64,000 bases of DNA from Clostridium drakei (GCF_000633595.2 NZ_JIBU02000005.1:1-64000); one strand, 5' to 3'. Positions 17,165 to 26,517 are shown, numbered from the stretch's first letter. The notes: generated by a model from the sequence alone, not told the origin. Numbers and translations are program-made.

Positions 17165-17857
17165 ATGATAGAAATTATTGATGATGTTAAGATTGATTAT
17201 TATGTTAAAAAATACAATCTAAATGACATGTTTACAGATAATATGCAAATGTATATGAAACTTTGGAAATTTAATAAAGGAGAACATATTTGTAGGTCAG
17301 ATGAAAATATAACTAAATTATATTTTTTAGTATTAGGAAGGGCAAAGGTCTACACTATATTAAGTAATGGTAAACAGTTATTGCTTAGTTTTAATGATCC
17401 TTTAGAGGTGATTGGGGATCTTGAATGTATAAAGTTAAATAAATTTCATTGCAATATACAGGCTATTCAGGAAACTCATTGTATATCTATTGATTTAAAT
17501 ATTATTAGAGAGTGTTTAATGGATGATGGTAGGTTTTTAAGATACATTATAAATAGTTTAGGTAAAAAACTTACTCGAAATACAAATAATAATTCAATAA
17601 ATCTTTTGTACCCTTTGGAAAATAGATTAGCAAGCTATATTTTAGCTATATCTATTAATGATGAAGGTGAAGAGACTAAAATCATACAGGATTGTAATTT
17701 AACAGAAATGTCAGAGCTATTAGGAACAAGTTATAGGCATTTATTAAGAACATTAAATAAATTTATTGAAAGAGGAGCAATTGAAAAGAAAAATGCAAAC
17801 TATGAGATAGTAAGAAGAGATATTTTAATAGGTTTAGCAGGAGATTTATATGAATAA
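17165..17857 (+). CDS. Crp/Fnr-family regulator (YeiL-like)
   Basis: A 230-aa protein: cyclic-nucleotide-type beta barrel at 25-125 (KFNKGEHICRSDENITKLYFLVLGRAKVY) and a C-terminal winged helix with recognition segment TEMSELLGTSYRHLLRTLNKF (about 179-199). It lacks an N-terminal cysteine cluster of oxygen-sensing Fnr. The ATG at 17165 is seven bases after AGGTGA; a GTG just before is also possible. Divergent from the YdcZ transporter pair and upstream of the 2-hydroxyacyl-CoA dehydratase genes, both probable targets. Confidence 0.85.
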   Translation: MIEIIDDVKIDYYVKKYNLNDMFTDNMQMYMKLWKFNKGEHICRSDENITKLYFLVLGRAKVYTILSNGKQLLLSFNDPLEVIGDLECIKLNKFHCNIQAIQETHCISIDLNIIRECLMDDGRFLRYIINSLGKKLTRNTNNNSINLLYPLENRLASYILAISINDEGEETKIIQDCNLTEMSELLGTSYRHLLRTLNKFIERGAIEKKNANYEIVRRDILIGLAGDLYE

Positions 17858-17908
17858 GGTGTAATAATGTGTTAAACTTGAAAATTAGTCATAAAAATGA
17901 GGTGAAGT

Positions 17909-19180
17909 ATGAGTATAGTAAAAAAATATGAAGAATTAACTAAGAAAGAAGCTGAAACTAATCCCGAAAAAGCATACAAGATGATTAAATTAGGTCTTTT
18001 TTTGGAAAAGCAAATAGTAAAATTATCATCTAAGGAAGTTCCTAAAGCTTATACAAAGTTAAGTTTAATAGCTATTAATTCAATCTTAAGAGCTTTAAAG
18101 GAGCCAGAGAATTCTGCATGGATTAATATTTTTACTCCAGTAGAAATATTGCAGTGCTTTGATATAAATCCTTTATCAATAGAATGTATGGCATGTTTTA
18201 TGTCAGGATTTGAATGTGAAGATTTTGTAAATGAATATGCTGAAAATATAGGTATAGCTGAGACTTTGTGCTCTTATCATAAAGGTTTTATTGGAACAGT
18301 TGAAAGTGGAATACTTCCCAAACCTAAATTTGCATTTACGACATCTACTTGTTGTGATGGTAATGTTAATACAATACGTTACCTTGCAAAAAAACATAGT
18401 TTAGATTCATATATATTGGATATTCCTTATGAATATTCTTTAAAAAGCGAAAAATATGTTGTAACCCAATTGAAAGAAATGATTGATATGCTTGAAGAAA
18501 AGAGTGGTAAAAAATTTGATGAGGATAAGTTAAAGGAAATATTAAAAAGGGAAAATGAATCTAAGAAGTTTTTTAAAGAATACTTAAAATATCAAAGGAC
18601 AAAGTATTACCCAAGCTCTTTAACTTTACATATGTACATGCTCTTTGCAGCTCATGTAGGAATAGGAACTAAAGAAATTTATGATTTTTACAAACTATTA
18701 GCTGAGGATATAAAAAAGTATCCTGAAAGTGAAGGAGTAAAAATGTTTTGGGTTCATCTTTTACCATATTATCAAGAAACAATGAAAGAATATTTTAATT
18801 TTAATCCTAAATACCAAATTCAATCTTACGATATAAACTTTGATTATATGGAGGAATTAGATATAGAACATCCACTTGAGGCATTAGCTAAAAAGCTTAT
18901 TTTAAATATATATAATGGTCCTTATGAAAGAAAGATTAAAGCAATTGAAAAGGCTGTTGATACTCTTCAATCCGAAGCAGTCATTCATTTTTGTCACTGG
19001 GGCTGTAAACAGTCTTCAGGTGGAGTGATGCAGCTTAAACAAACTATGAAGGAAAAAAGTATACCGATGCTTATTTTAGATGGTGATTGTATGGACAGAC
19101 GAAATTGTCATGATGGCCAGTTGAAAACAAGATTAGAAGCATTTTTAGAAATACTGAAGAATAAGGAGGCGAGTAGATGA
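17909..19180 (+). CDS. 2-hydroxyacyl-CoA dehydratase-family subunit
   Basis: A 423-aa protein of the HgdB/HadB/BcrC family, which holds a [4Fe-4S] cluster and removes water from (R)-2-hydroxyacyl-CoA by a ketyl radical mechanism. Cysteines sit in the family positions (IECMACFMSG near 92-96; TSTCCDGN near 149; FCHWGCKQSSGG near 358-363). The stop overlaps the next start by four bases, so translation is coupled. The usual two separate dehydratase subunits plus activase are here reduced to this gene and the fusion downstream. The substrate is unknown. Confidence 0.87.
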   Translation: MSIVKKYEELTKKEAETNPEKAYKMIKLGLFLEKQIVKLSSKEVPKAYTKLSLIAINSILRALKEPENSAWINIFTPVEILQCFDINPLSIECMACFMSGFECEDFVNEYAENIGIAETLCSYHKGFIGTVESGILPKPKFAFTTSTCCDGNVNTIRYLAKKHSLDSYILDIPYEYSLKSEKYVVTQLKEMIDMLEEKSGKKFDEDKLKEILKRENESKKFFKEYLKYQRTKYYPSSLTLHMYMLFAAHVGIGTKEIYDFYKLLAEDIKKYPESEGVKMFWVHLLPYYQETMKEYFNFNPKYQIQSYDINFDYMEELDIEHPLEALAKKLILNIYNGPYERKIKAIEKAVDTLQSEAVIHFCHWGCKQSSGGVMQLKQTMKEKSIPMLILDGDCMDRRNCHDGQLKTRLEAFLEILKNKEASR

Positions 19181-20853
19181 TTGGATATGCATGCAAATAT
19201 ACACCTTTAGAAATATTTACAAGTTTGGGAGTCCAGGTAAAGAAAATTGAACCTAATGTGACAAGTTATGATAAAGCAGAAACCATAATGCATACTAATT
19301 TATGTTCTTATGTTAAGGGTGTAGTAGAAGATGTGATTATTAATGATTATGAAGGGATAATATTAACTAGCTGCTGTGACAGCACCAGAAGGCTTTATGA
19401 TACATTAAAAGATAATTTCCAAGACAAATTTATTTATATATTGGATTTACCAAGAAAAGTGAATGAAGAAGCTATAAAAATTTATGAAGATACAGTTAAA
19501 GAAATGATATATGATTATGAAAGATTTAGCGGGAAAAGCTTTGATGAGAAAAAACTTAAAGAAGTATGTGATTCTTTAAAGATACCATCTATTAAGACTT
19601 CAAAAGGGTTAAATATAGGATTAATGGGTGCAAGGTGTAATGATGGGATAATTGAATTAGTTAAGAAATATGATGCTAATGTATTATTTAATATTTCATG
19701 CACTGGAGATGAACGTAAATACAACTTAAAAGGTGAAAATATATATCATGAATATATAAAAGAATTGTTAAGCAAATTTCCATGTTTGCACATGACAGAT
19801 ATTGGTGAAAGAAGTGATTTTCTTGAGAAGCAGAAGGAAAATTTAGATGGAATCATTTATCATACGGTTAAATTCTGTGATATTTATGCTTATGAATATG
19901 CAGATATTAAAGAAAATTATGATGTTCCTTTATTAAAAGTAGAAACAGATTATACTAAGCAGTGTGAAGGACAAATAAAAACAAGAGTTCAAGCTTTTAT
20001 TGAAGCATTAAAGGTTAAAAATGAAATAGGTGATGATATTATGGGAAAAAATATTAAACAAAATAGTGAAAAGAAAAAATATATAATGGGAATTGATAGT
20101 GGTTCAACATCAACTAATGCCGTTATTTTAAACAATGATAAGAAAATTGTGGCTTATACTGTAGTAAGAACTGGAGCTAAAAGCAGCGAGAGTGCTAAAA
20201 GAGCCTTAGATGAAGTGTTAAAAAAGGCTGGACTAGATAGGGAAGAGCTTTCATTAATTGTATCTACAGGGTATGGAAGAGTTAGTATAACTTTTGCAGA
20301 CAAGGAAGTAACAGAGATAAGCTGCCATGGAAAAGGTGCTCACTATATAAATCCTAAAATCAGAACAATAATAGATATTGGTGGTCAAGACAGTAAGGTT
20401 ATTAAGCTAAATGAAAAGGGTGAAGTAATTGATTTTGTAATGAATGATAAGTGTGCTGCAGGAACAGGAAGATTTTTAGAAATGATGGCTAGGACATTGG
20501 AAATAGATATAAAAGATATGGGACCAGAATCTTTAAAATGGAAAGAAGATATAAAAATAAGCAGTATGTGTTCTGTTTTTGCTGAGTCAGAAGTAATTTC
20601 ACTTATTGCACAAAATAAAGAAAAAGCTGATATTATTCATGCTTTGAATCAATCTATATCCAGTAAAACTAATGCTCTCCTTGGAAGAGTAGGGAGAGAA
20701 AGTGAATTTATGATGACAGGGGGAGTAGCCCAAAATATAGGAGTTGTAAAAGCTTTAGATGAAAGAATAGGGGAAAAATTATTTATTTCAGATGAACCAG
20801 AAATAGTTGGAGCAATTGGAGCAGCATTATTTGGATTTGAGGATATTGGCTAA
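19177..20853 (+). CDS. 2-hydroxyacyl-CoA dehydratase-activase fusion
   Basis: A 558-aa fusion. Residues 1-285 resemble a 2-hydroxyacyl-CoA dehydratase subunit (TSCCDSTRRLYDT at 65-77, GLMGARCNDG at 148-157). Residues 300-558 are the ASKHA-fold activase that feeds an ATP-driven electron into the dehydratase: GIDSGSTST at 305-313, DIGGQDSKVIK at 400-410, and the two cysteines that share a [4Fe-4S] cluster in the dimer, C426 (KCAAGTGRFLE) and C465 (SSMCSVFAESE). An internal ATG at 20041 with AGGTGATG ahead could give a free 270-aa activase. These two domains are usually separate proteins. Confidence 0.88.
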   Translation: MIGYACKYTPLEIFTSLGVQVKKIEPNVTSYDKAETIMHTNLCSYVKGVVEDVIINDYEGIILTSCCDSTRRLYDTLKDNFQDKFIYILDLPRKVNEEAIKIYEDTVKEMIYDYERFSGKSFDEKKLKEVCDSLKIPSIKTSKGLNIGLMGARCNDGIIELVKKYDANVLFNISCTGDERKYNLKGENIYHEYIKELLSKFPCLHMTDIGERSDFLEKQKENLDGIIYHTVKFCDIYAYEYADIKENYDVPLLKVETDYTKQCEGQIKTRVQAFIEALKVKNEIGDDIMGKNIKQNSEKKKYIMGIDSGSTSTNAVILNNDKKIVAYTVVRTGAKSSESAKRALDEVLKKAGLDREELSLIVSTGYGRVSITFADKEVTEISCHGKGAHYINPKIRTIIDIGGQDSKVIKLNEKGEVIDFVMNDKCAAGTGRFLEMMARTLEIDIKDMGPESLKWKEDIKISSMCSVFAESEVISLIAQNKEKADIIHALNQSISSKTNALLGRVGRESEFMMTGGVAQNIGVVKALDERIGEKLFISDEPEIVGAIGAALFGFEDIG

Positions 20854-21014
20854 AGATAATTAATACTAGAACATTTATTTATAATCTTCAATCAAATATC
20901 AATATACATTCTACAGTATATACTAAAGATTTTAATGTTTCCATATTTTTTATTATCACTGTTCAGGTTTATTCTACATATTATACACCAAGAAGTTATT
21001 AGGGGGGAATAAAG

Positions 21015-21932
21015 ATGAGCAGAAATCGTATGAGTAGTTCAGTTAATATAGATAATGAAAAAGTTGAACCAGTAGAGAAAGTAGAAAAAGAAAAAGAGAA
21101 AGAAAAAGTGGATCAGTGTGAAGGTAAGATAAAGACTGTTGAAGAATATCTTAATGCTATAGATAGTGTTTATAAAAAATTCTGGGGAGAAGTTCAGAAT
21201 GATAACACGATTAAATATAACTCCAAAATATGGTATAGGGGTGTTAGAGATCAGGATTATGATATGTTGCCTTCTATTTCTAGAAATGATTTGAATGTTA
21301 ATTATGAGACAATATTTTTATCAAAGTTTAAATCAAAAGCAATACCTTATTTAGGACAATCACCATCATATCCTTTTTCAGAAGGACTTACTGGTTATTG
21401 GGACTGGATGTTTTTAATGCAACATTATGGTGTACCTACAAGACTTATGGATTGGTCTGAGGATGCATTAGTTGCACTTATTTTTGCTATTAATTTAGAT
21501 GCAACACCCAAAGAATTGGCTAAAGATCCTGCAGTTTGGTGTTTGAATCCAATTAAATTAAATGAAGCTTTTAAGTTTAATAATCTCTATCCTTTAGGAT
21601 ATATTCCTAATGTAGAGGAAAAAGAAGTATATGAGATGTTTGGACCAGAACAAAGTGGATTTGTTAATAGAAAGCCTTGTGCAGTGTATGGGCCTTTGAA
21701 TAGTCCAAGAATTGTGGCTCAGAAAGGAGTATTTACAATTTTTCCATATACCAATAATATGACTGAGTTTGATAAACTTCCAGATAGTTCTGATTATATG
21801 GAGGAACTTATAATATGCAAAGATTCAAGAGAAGATATTACAGAACAACTTAGAAAATATGGGATAAACTATGCTCAATTATTTCCTGAAATTGAATATG
21901 TTTCAAAGGAAATATTTGAAGAGGGATATTAG
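21015..21932 (+). CDS. FRG-domain protein
   Basis: A 305-aa protein with a charged, lysine/glutamate repeat-rich N-terminus (20-40) and an FRG domain from about 45 to 250: the WYRGVRDQDY motif, then LMQHYGVPTRLMDWSEDALVAL and SPRIVAQKGVFTIFP. FRG proteins occur in phages, plasmids and defence-rich regions, and their activity is unknown. The start has AGGGGGGAA. After the TAG stop the same frame stays open for 20 codons (DEIDASIQAFYFLQ and on) to TGA at about 21993, so the C-terminus may have been cut by a nonsense change. It is a single gene, 200 bases before the tyrS leader. Confidence 0.85.
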   Translation: MSRNRMSSSVNIDNEKVEPVEKVEKEKEKEKVDQCEGKIKTVEEYLNAIDSVYKKFWGEVQNDNTIKYNSKIWYRGVRDQDYDMLPSISRNDLNVNYETIFLSKFKSKAIPYLGQSPSYPFSEGLTGYWDWMFLMQHYGVPTRLMDWSEDALVALIFAINLDATPKELAKDPAVWCLNPIKLNEAFKFNNLYPLGYIPNVEEKEVYEMFGPEQSGFVNRKPCAVYGPLNSPRIVAQKGVFTIFPYTNNMTEFDKLPDSSDYMEELIICKDSREDITEQLRKYGINYAQLFPEIEYVSKEIFEEGY

Positions 21933-22149
21933 GATGAAATTGATGCATCAATTCAAGCATTCTATTTTTTACAAGATTATTATAAATTGGAATGAAAAAG
22001 AGCAAAATGATATCACTGCTTAAAGAAATTTTGTCCAAAGATGTTTTTTAATATATTGATTAAAAAGTTATAAAATGTCAATATGTGATATTTTGTGGCT
22101 TTACTTTTTTCAATTTATAAATTATAATATAATTAAACTATTAAAAAGC

Positions 22150-22400
22150 TATGAGAGGAAAGAAGTAGGTCAGTTTCATGTTAGTAAGAGAGTATCTGGT
22201 TGGTGAGAAGATGCAAATGCACTGATTCGAAATACATCCTGGAGCTGCTGCCTGAATTATAGTAAGGTTTGACGGAGACGCCCGATATAGCGTGAGAGTG
22301 TGATTGCACTCAGTGAGGGAAATTCTGTGAGGAATTTCTAAGTCAGAGGTGGTACCGCAATTTTTGCCTTCTGTTCCAATTGGAACAGAAGGCTTTTTTA
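22150..22400 (+). promoter_or_regulatory. T-box riboswitch of tyrS (specifier UAC)
   Basis: A tRNA-sensing leader. Visible parts: stem I region with GAGAAGATGC, specifier loop GAAATACATC with the tyrosine codon TAC at 22233-22235, the T-box AGAGGTGGTACCGC (22345-22358) with its UGGU tRNA-end bulge, and an intrinsic terminator (stem 22366-22378 with 22381-22393, then TTTTTT). Uncharged tRNA-Tyr would stabilise the antiterminator and turn on tyrS. The UGGU bulge fits tRNA-Tyr ending ACCA. Confidence 0.93.
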
Positions 22401-22501
22401 TTAAGCAGACATCCAAAATCTATGATTTTGAAATGATTGCTTACTCATCTCAATATAAGAATGATGAGTTCAGTATTAAATATTTGATAGGAGTTGTTAC
22501 A

Positions 22502-23725
22502 ATGAAAATTTATGATGAACTAGTAGCTCGTGGTTTGATTGCCCAGGTTACTGACGAAGATGAAATTAAAGAGCTTATTAATAATGGTAAAGGAATTTTT
22601 TATATTGGCTTTGATCCAACTGCTGACTCTTTGCACGCAGGTCATTTCATGGCTCTTTGCCTTATGAAACGATTACAAATGGCTGGGAATAAACCTATAG
22701 TTCTTTTAGGTGGCGGAACTGGCCATGTAGGGGATCCGTCTGGACGTACTGATTTGCGTACTATGATGACACCTGAAATAATTCAGCATAATTGTGATTG
22801 TTTTAAAAAACAGATGGAAAGATTTATTGAATTTGGTGATGACAAGGCAATCATGTTTAACAATGCAGAATGGCTTTTAAAATTGAATTACATTGAAGTG
22901 CTTCGTGAAGTAGGAGTTTGGTTTTCTGTAAATAATATGTTACGTGCAGAATGCTATAAGCAGAGGATGGAAAAGGGTTTGTCTTTTTTAGAATTTAATT
23001 ATATGATTATGCAGTCCTATGATTTTTATCATCTTCACAAAAATTATGGCTGTAATATGCAGCTTGGTGGTGATGATCAATGGTCTAATATGTTGGGAGG
23101 TACGAAACTTATTCACAATAAGTTAGGTGAAGATGCATATGCTATGACAATTACATTGCTTATGAATTCTGAAGGTAAAAAAATGGGAAAAACTGCAAAT
23201 GGTGCTGTATGGCTTGATCCTAATAAAACATCACCTTTTGAATTCTTCCAGTATTGGCGTAATATTGCTGATGCTGATGTTCTCAAGTGCATACGTATGC
23301 TTACCTTCTTGCCACTTGAACAGATTGATAAAATGGACAAATGGGAAGGAAGTAAGTTGAATGAGGCCAAGGAAATATTGGCATATGAATTGACTAAGCT
23401 TGTTCATGGTGAAGAAGAAGCTGAAAAGGCAAAAAATGCTTCTCATGCTCTTTTTGCAGGTGGTACAGATGATTCTAATATGCCAACTACTGAAATTTTA
23501 GATGACCAGCTAAACGGCGGTGTTATTACTATTTTAGATTTAATGGTAGCATGTGGTTTAACTGCATCTAAGAGTGAGGCAAGACGTTTAGTTCAACAAG
23601 GTGGTGTATTTGTTGGTGATGATAAAGTTAATTCTATTGATTGTAATATTACTTTAGAACAACTAAAAAATGGTGTTAAAATACGTAAAGGTAAAAAGAC
23701 TTACCATAAGGCTCTGATGAAGTAA
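22502..23725 (+). CDS. tyrS: tyrosyl-tRNA synthetase
   Basis: A 407-aa class I synthetase that charges tRNA-Tyr. The HIGH-type motif is DSLHAGHFMAL (about 43-50), the KMSKS-type loop is GKKMGKTANGAVWL (about 228), tyrosine-site residues are in YMIMQSYDFYHL and LGGDDQWSN, and an S4 RNA-binding domain covers the last 70 residues (SKSEARRLVQQGGVFVGDDKV). The start at 22502 follows AGGAG; the longer open frame runs back through the T-box terminator and is not real. The tyrosine T-box upstream confirms the assignment. Confidence 0.96.
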   Translation: MKIYDELVARGLIAQVTDEDEIKELINNGKGIFYIGFDPTADSLHAGHFMALCLMKRLQMAGNKPIVLLGGGTGHVGDPSGRTDLRTMMTPEIIQHNCDCFKKQMERFIEFGDDKAIMFNNAEWLLKLNYIEVLREVGVWFSVNNMLRAECYKQRMEKGLSFLEFNYMIMQSYDFYHLHKNYGCNMQLGGDDQWSNMLGGTKLIHNKLGEDAYAMTITLLMNSEGKKMGKTANGAVWLDPNKTSPFEFFQYWRNIADADVLKCIRMLTFLPLEQIDKMDKWEGSKLNEAKEILAYELTKLVHGEEEAEKAKNASHALFAGGTDDSNMPTTEILDDQLNGGVITILDLMVACGLTASKSEARRLVQQGGVFVGDDKVNSIDCNITLEQLKNGVKIRKGKKTYHKALMK

Positions 23726-23837
23726 ATTAGATAAAAGACAATTAAAAAAATTAGTTGATATTAACATAACAAAAATGTAATGTTAATGAAATATATTTAA
23801 ATTGATGATATGAGAAGAATAATATAAAATAAATTAC

Positions 23838-23882
23838 ATGAAATAAAGTTAATATTAATTATTAGTATTAACTTTATTTCAT
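23838..23882 (+). terminator. perfect 16-bp hairpin after tyrS
   Basis: Arms 23838-23853 and 23867-23882 are exact reverse complements around a 13-base AT loop. There is no strong T-run on its right side. It overlaps the first codons of the histidine kinase remnant, so it may be a repeat-derived junction as well as a terminator. Confidence 0.5.
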
Positions 23883-24044
23883 AGAAGAAGATTTAGCAAA
23901 AGTACAGGAATGGGGTTGTATATATGCAAAAAGCTTTGTTTAAAATTAGGATTAAAAATTGACATTGCTTCTGATGTTAATAAAGGAACTAAAGTTACAT
24001 TAGTATTTCCTATGTCAAGTATGACAACTTTTACATGTGATTGA
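23871..24044 (+). pseudogene. C-terminal remnant of a histidine kinase
   Basis: The open frame without a start reads RRRFSKSTGMGLYICKK, LGLKIDIASD, NKGTKVTLVFP and ends at TGA 24042. This is the end of the HATPase domain (G2 box TGMGLYICKK) of BceS-type sensor kinases. About 55 codons survive; the rest of the kinase, its response regulator and any transporter are missing, so this is a decayed fragment. No ribosome site precedes it. Confidence 0.8.
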
Positions 24045-24092
24045 TAATATATTTATTAAAGTTAAATATTAATTTTATGAGGAGGAATTAGT

Positions 24093-24611
24093 ATGGAAAA
24101 TAATAAAAAAGTTTTAAGTCTTATTCATAGTGATTTTGAGGATTTAGAATTTTGGTATCCTATTTTAAGGCTTAAGGAAGAAGGAGTAGAAGTAATTGTA
24201 GCTGGTGAAAAAGCTGATGAAAAATATATTGGTAAGTATGGAGTTCCTGCACACTCAGATTGTGCTTTTTCAGAAATAAATGTAGAAGAATTTGATGGTA
24301 TTTTGATACCAGGAGGATGGGCTCCAGATAAACTAAGAAGATTTCCAGAAGTTATAGACATAGTAAGAAAGATGAATGATGAAAACAAGGTAGTAGGACA
24401 AATATGTCACGCTGGATGGGTAGCAATTTCAGCAAAGATTTTAAAAGGAAAAAAGGTTACAAGTACGCCTGGAATAAAGGATGATATGGAAAATGCAGGT
24501 GCAACCTGGATTGATGAAGCTGTAGTTGTAGACAAGAATCTTGTTTCCAGCAGACGACCAATGGATTTACCTTTATATATGAAAAAATATATTGAAGTTT
24601 TGAATAAGTAG
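24093..24611 (+). CDS. DJ-1/PfpI-family protein (deglycase or protease-like)
   Basis: A 172-aa class I glutamine-amidotransferase fold. The nucleophile cysteine lies in VGQICHAGWVAIS (near 107) with its partner H next to it, and the acidic residue in DFEDLEFWYP (near 17-18), as in PfpI/YhbO proteins that repair glyoxal-type damage or act as chaperones/peptidases. GAGGAGG ribosome site, single gene, own terminator. Confidence 0.88.
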   Translation: MENNKKVLSLIHSDFEDLEFWYPILRLKEEGVEVIVAGEKADEKYIGKYGVPAHSDCAFSEINVEEFDGILIPGGWAPDKLRRFPEVIDIVRKMNDENKVVGQICHAGWVAISAKILKGKKVTSTPGIKDDMENAGATWIDEAVVVDKNLVSSRRPMDLPLYMKKYIEVLNK

Positions 24612-24619
24612 GTTATAAT

Positions 24620-24650
24620 AAATTCTCCAAGAAGTTTCTTTGGAGAATTT
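24620..24650 (+). terminator. terminator after the PfpI-family gene
   Basis: Stem AAATTCTCCAA/TTGGAGAATTT (24620-24630, 24640-24650), loop of nine, followed by TTTTA. Confidence 0.85.
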
Positions 24651-24722
24651 TTTTATGACTATAAAAAAGTTCTACATGTTTGTAATAAATATTTAGTATA
24701 ATAGTTGTACGAGGTGAGTTCT

Positions 24723-26249
24723 TTGAAGGTAAGCAATCTTTTAAGCTTTATGTTATTAGTATCTGCACTAGTATTGTTTTTTTTAGGGTATTTTGCATGT
24801 AAAAGTGATAAGAAATATGTTGTTATATCTTTGATTCGCATATTAAAATTTAAATTTTTAAAGCGTACACCAATTGAACTAGAGAAGGTTTTTTCTAATA
24901 TGCTGAATGGAGTTATAATATTAGATTCTGAAAATAATATAGTTAATTTTAATAATGCATCAAAAAATATTATTTCAGAATTGAAGTATTTAGAAGTAGG
25001 CCATAAAAAGATTGATGAAGTATTGAAAGACCATAATACATTACTAAATGCAGTGAATGATGGCTTTAGTAATGAAAGTTTAATAACAACAAAAGGTAAA
25101 GATCATTTAATATACTATAAGGTTAATATTAATAGTATATATGAAAATACTGGTGAAATTATTGGCAAAACACTTATTTTTATAGATGTTACAGAGCAAA
25201 AAAGAAATATAGAGAAAATAAATAAGTTATTAAAGTTAAAAGAAGTTATGCTTGATATTGGGTATTCTATTAATGAAATATCAGATATTAATGATTTACT
25301 TCAATTAATATTAGATAAGCTTATCAATTGTATTGATGAGAAGAGAAATGGTTCAATATTACTTTTAGATGAGGATGAAAATTTAAAGATAGTTGCATCT
25401 AAAGGTTATAATTCTGAAGATATTAAAAAATATGTAGTTAACTTTAAAGAACGTTTTAAATGGAGTGATGGTGAAGAAAGTATAAACAAAACAGTTATTT
25501 ACAATAATGTAGATAAAATAAAAAATATAATTATGCTAGATACAGCAGAAGGAAAAAAAATAAAATCTGTAATTAGGTCACCTATTATTATAAATAATGA
25601 GTTGTATGGCTTTCTAAACATTGACAGTACATCTAATAATATATTTGATGAAGTATACTTGGAATTAATGGAATATATGGCAAGTCAGATTTCTATTGCA
25701 GTTACAAAGCATAAACTTTATGAAAAAACTGTATATCTATCTAGATATGATAAGTTAACTAATGTATATAATAGAAGCTATTTTGAACAATTACTTTATG
25801 ATAATATCAATGATAACATAAATAAAAAAGAATTTTTTGTAGTGGTTTTTGATTTAAATGGACTAAAATTTGTTAACGATAGTTATGGTCATTTAGCTGG
25901 AGATGAATTAATTAAAATATTTTCAAAACGATTGAGTGAATTAGCTGGTGCTTCAGATATTATAGGAAGATTTGGGGGAGATGAATTTATTGGAGTTTTC
26001 TTTAATTTAGATTTTGAAAATTTAATTGATAAATTTGAAGAATTAGTTAAACACTTTAAAAATAATCCAATAAATTTTGGCAAAGACAAAATTATTTGCA
26101 GTTATAGTTATGGTATTGTGAACTTTCCAAGAGACGGAGTGGAAATTAATGAACTGATAAAAATTGCGGATAATCGTATGTATGAATATAAGAGTAGGAT
26201 AAAAAAGGTAGGAATAATGAAAAAATCCATCACCAAGTTGCGGTATTAA
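24723..26249 (+). CDS. diguanylate cyclase (TM-PAS-GAF-GGDEF)
   Basis: A 508-aa protein predicted to make cyclic di-GMP. One membrane helix (8-24), a PAS domain (55-160, VIILDSENNIVNFN), a GAF domain (175-330) and a GGDEF domain (340-500) with GGDEF at 418-422 and the metal site DLNG near 377. No RxxD inhibitory site is seen five residues ahead. The segment RILKFKFLKRTPIELEKVF before the PAS matches the joint found after seven-helix sensors, so the N-terminus looks shortened. The start is the TTG at 24723 after GAGGTGA. Confidence 0.88.
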   Translation: MKVSNLLSFMLLVSALVLFFLGYFACKSDKKYVVISLIRILKFKFLKRTPIELEKVFSNMLNGVIILDSENNIVNFNNASKNIISELKYLEVGHKKIDEVLKDHNTLLNAVNDGFSNESLITTKGKDHLIYYKVNINSIYENTGEIIGKTLIFIDVTEQKRNIEKINKLLKLKEVMLDIGYSINEISDINDLLQLILDKLINCIDEKRNGSILLLDEDENLKIVASKGYNSEDIKKYVVNFKERFKWSDGEESINKTVIYNNVDKIKNIIMLDTAEGKKIKSVIRSPIIINNELYGFLNIDSTSNNIFDEVYLELMEYMASQISIAVTKHKLYEKTVYLSRYDKLTNVYNRSYFEQLLYDNINDNINKKEFFVVVFDLNGLKFVNDSYGHLAGDELIKIFSKRLSELAGASDIIGRFGGDEFIGVFFNLDFENLIDKFEELVKHFKNNPINFGKDKIICSYSYGIVNFPRDGVEINELIKIADNRMYEYKSRIKKVGIMKKSITKLRY

Positions 26250-26267
26250 TACTACTTTAAAGAATAA

Positions 26268-26402
26268 TCAAGAGGTAAATTTATTGAAATACTTACAAAA
26301 GCCTTAGAAGAGAAGGGCATAATTATAGATATGGTTGGAATAAAGACATCAGAAACAGAAAAAGCATTAATAGATGTAAAAAGATTATTGAATATAAGAT
26401 AA
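26268..26402 (+). pseudogene. possible gene remnant, unrecognised
   Basis: A 44-codon open stretch without a start, with protein-like composition (GKFIEILTKALEEKGIII, then a Lys/Glu-rich helix ending LLNIR). The pattern recalls the C-terminal helix-strand-helix of a flavodoxin-like or Rossmann protein but is too short to name. It may be the tail of a deleted gene downstream of the diguanylate cyclase. Confidence 0.25.
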
Positions 26403-26475
26403 ATTATATAGTGTAGGAATGGTTCCAAGTCAATACTTTAAGGAAATAAAAAAATAATAATAGCTTTAAGTTTGT

Positions 26476-26497
26476 ATAGTCTCTTAAGTGAGACTAT
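26476..26497 (+). terminator. intrinsic terminator
   Basis: Perfect 8-bp stem ATAGTCTC/GAGACTAT with a six-base loop and a seven-T tail, isolating the selenoprotein operon from upstream transcription. Confidence 0.88.
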
Positions 26498-26517
26498 TTT
26501 TTTACATAAAAAATGTA

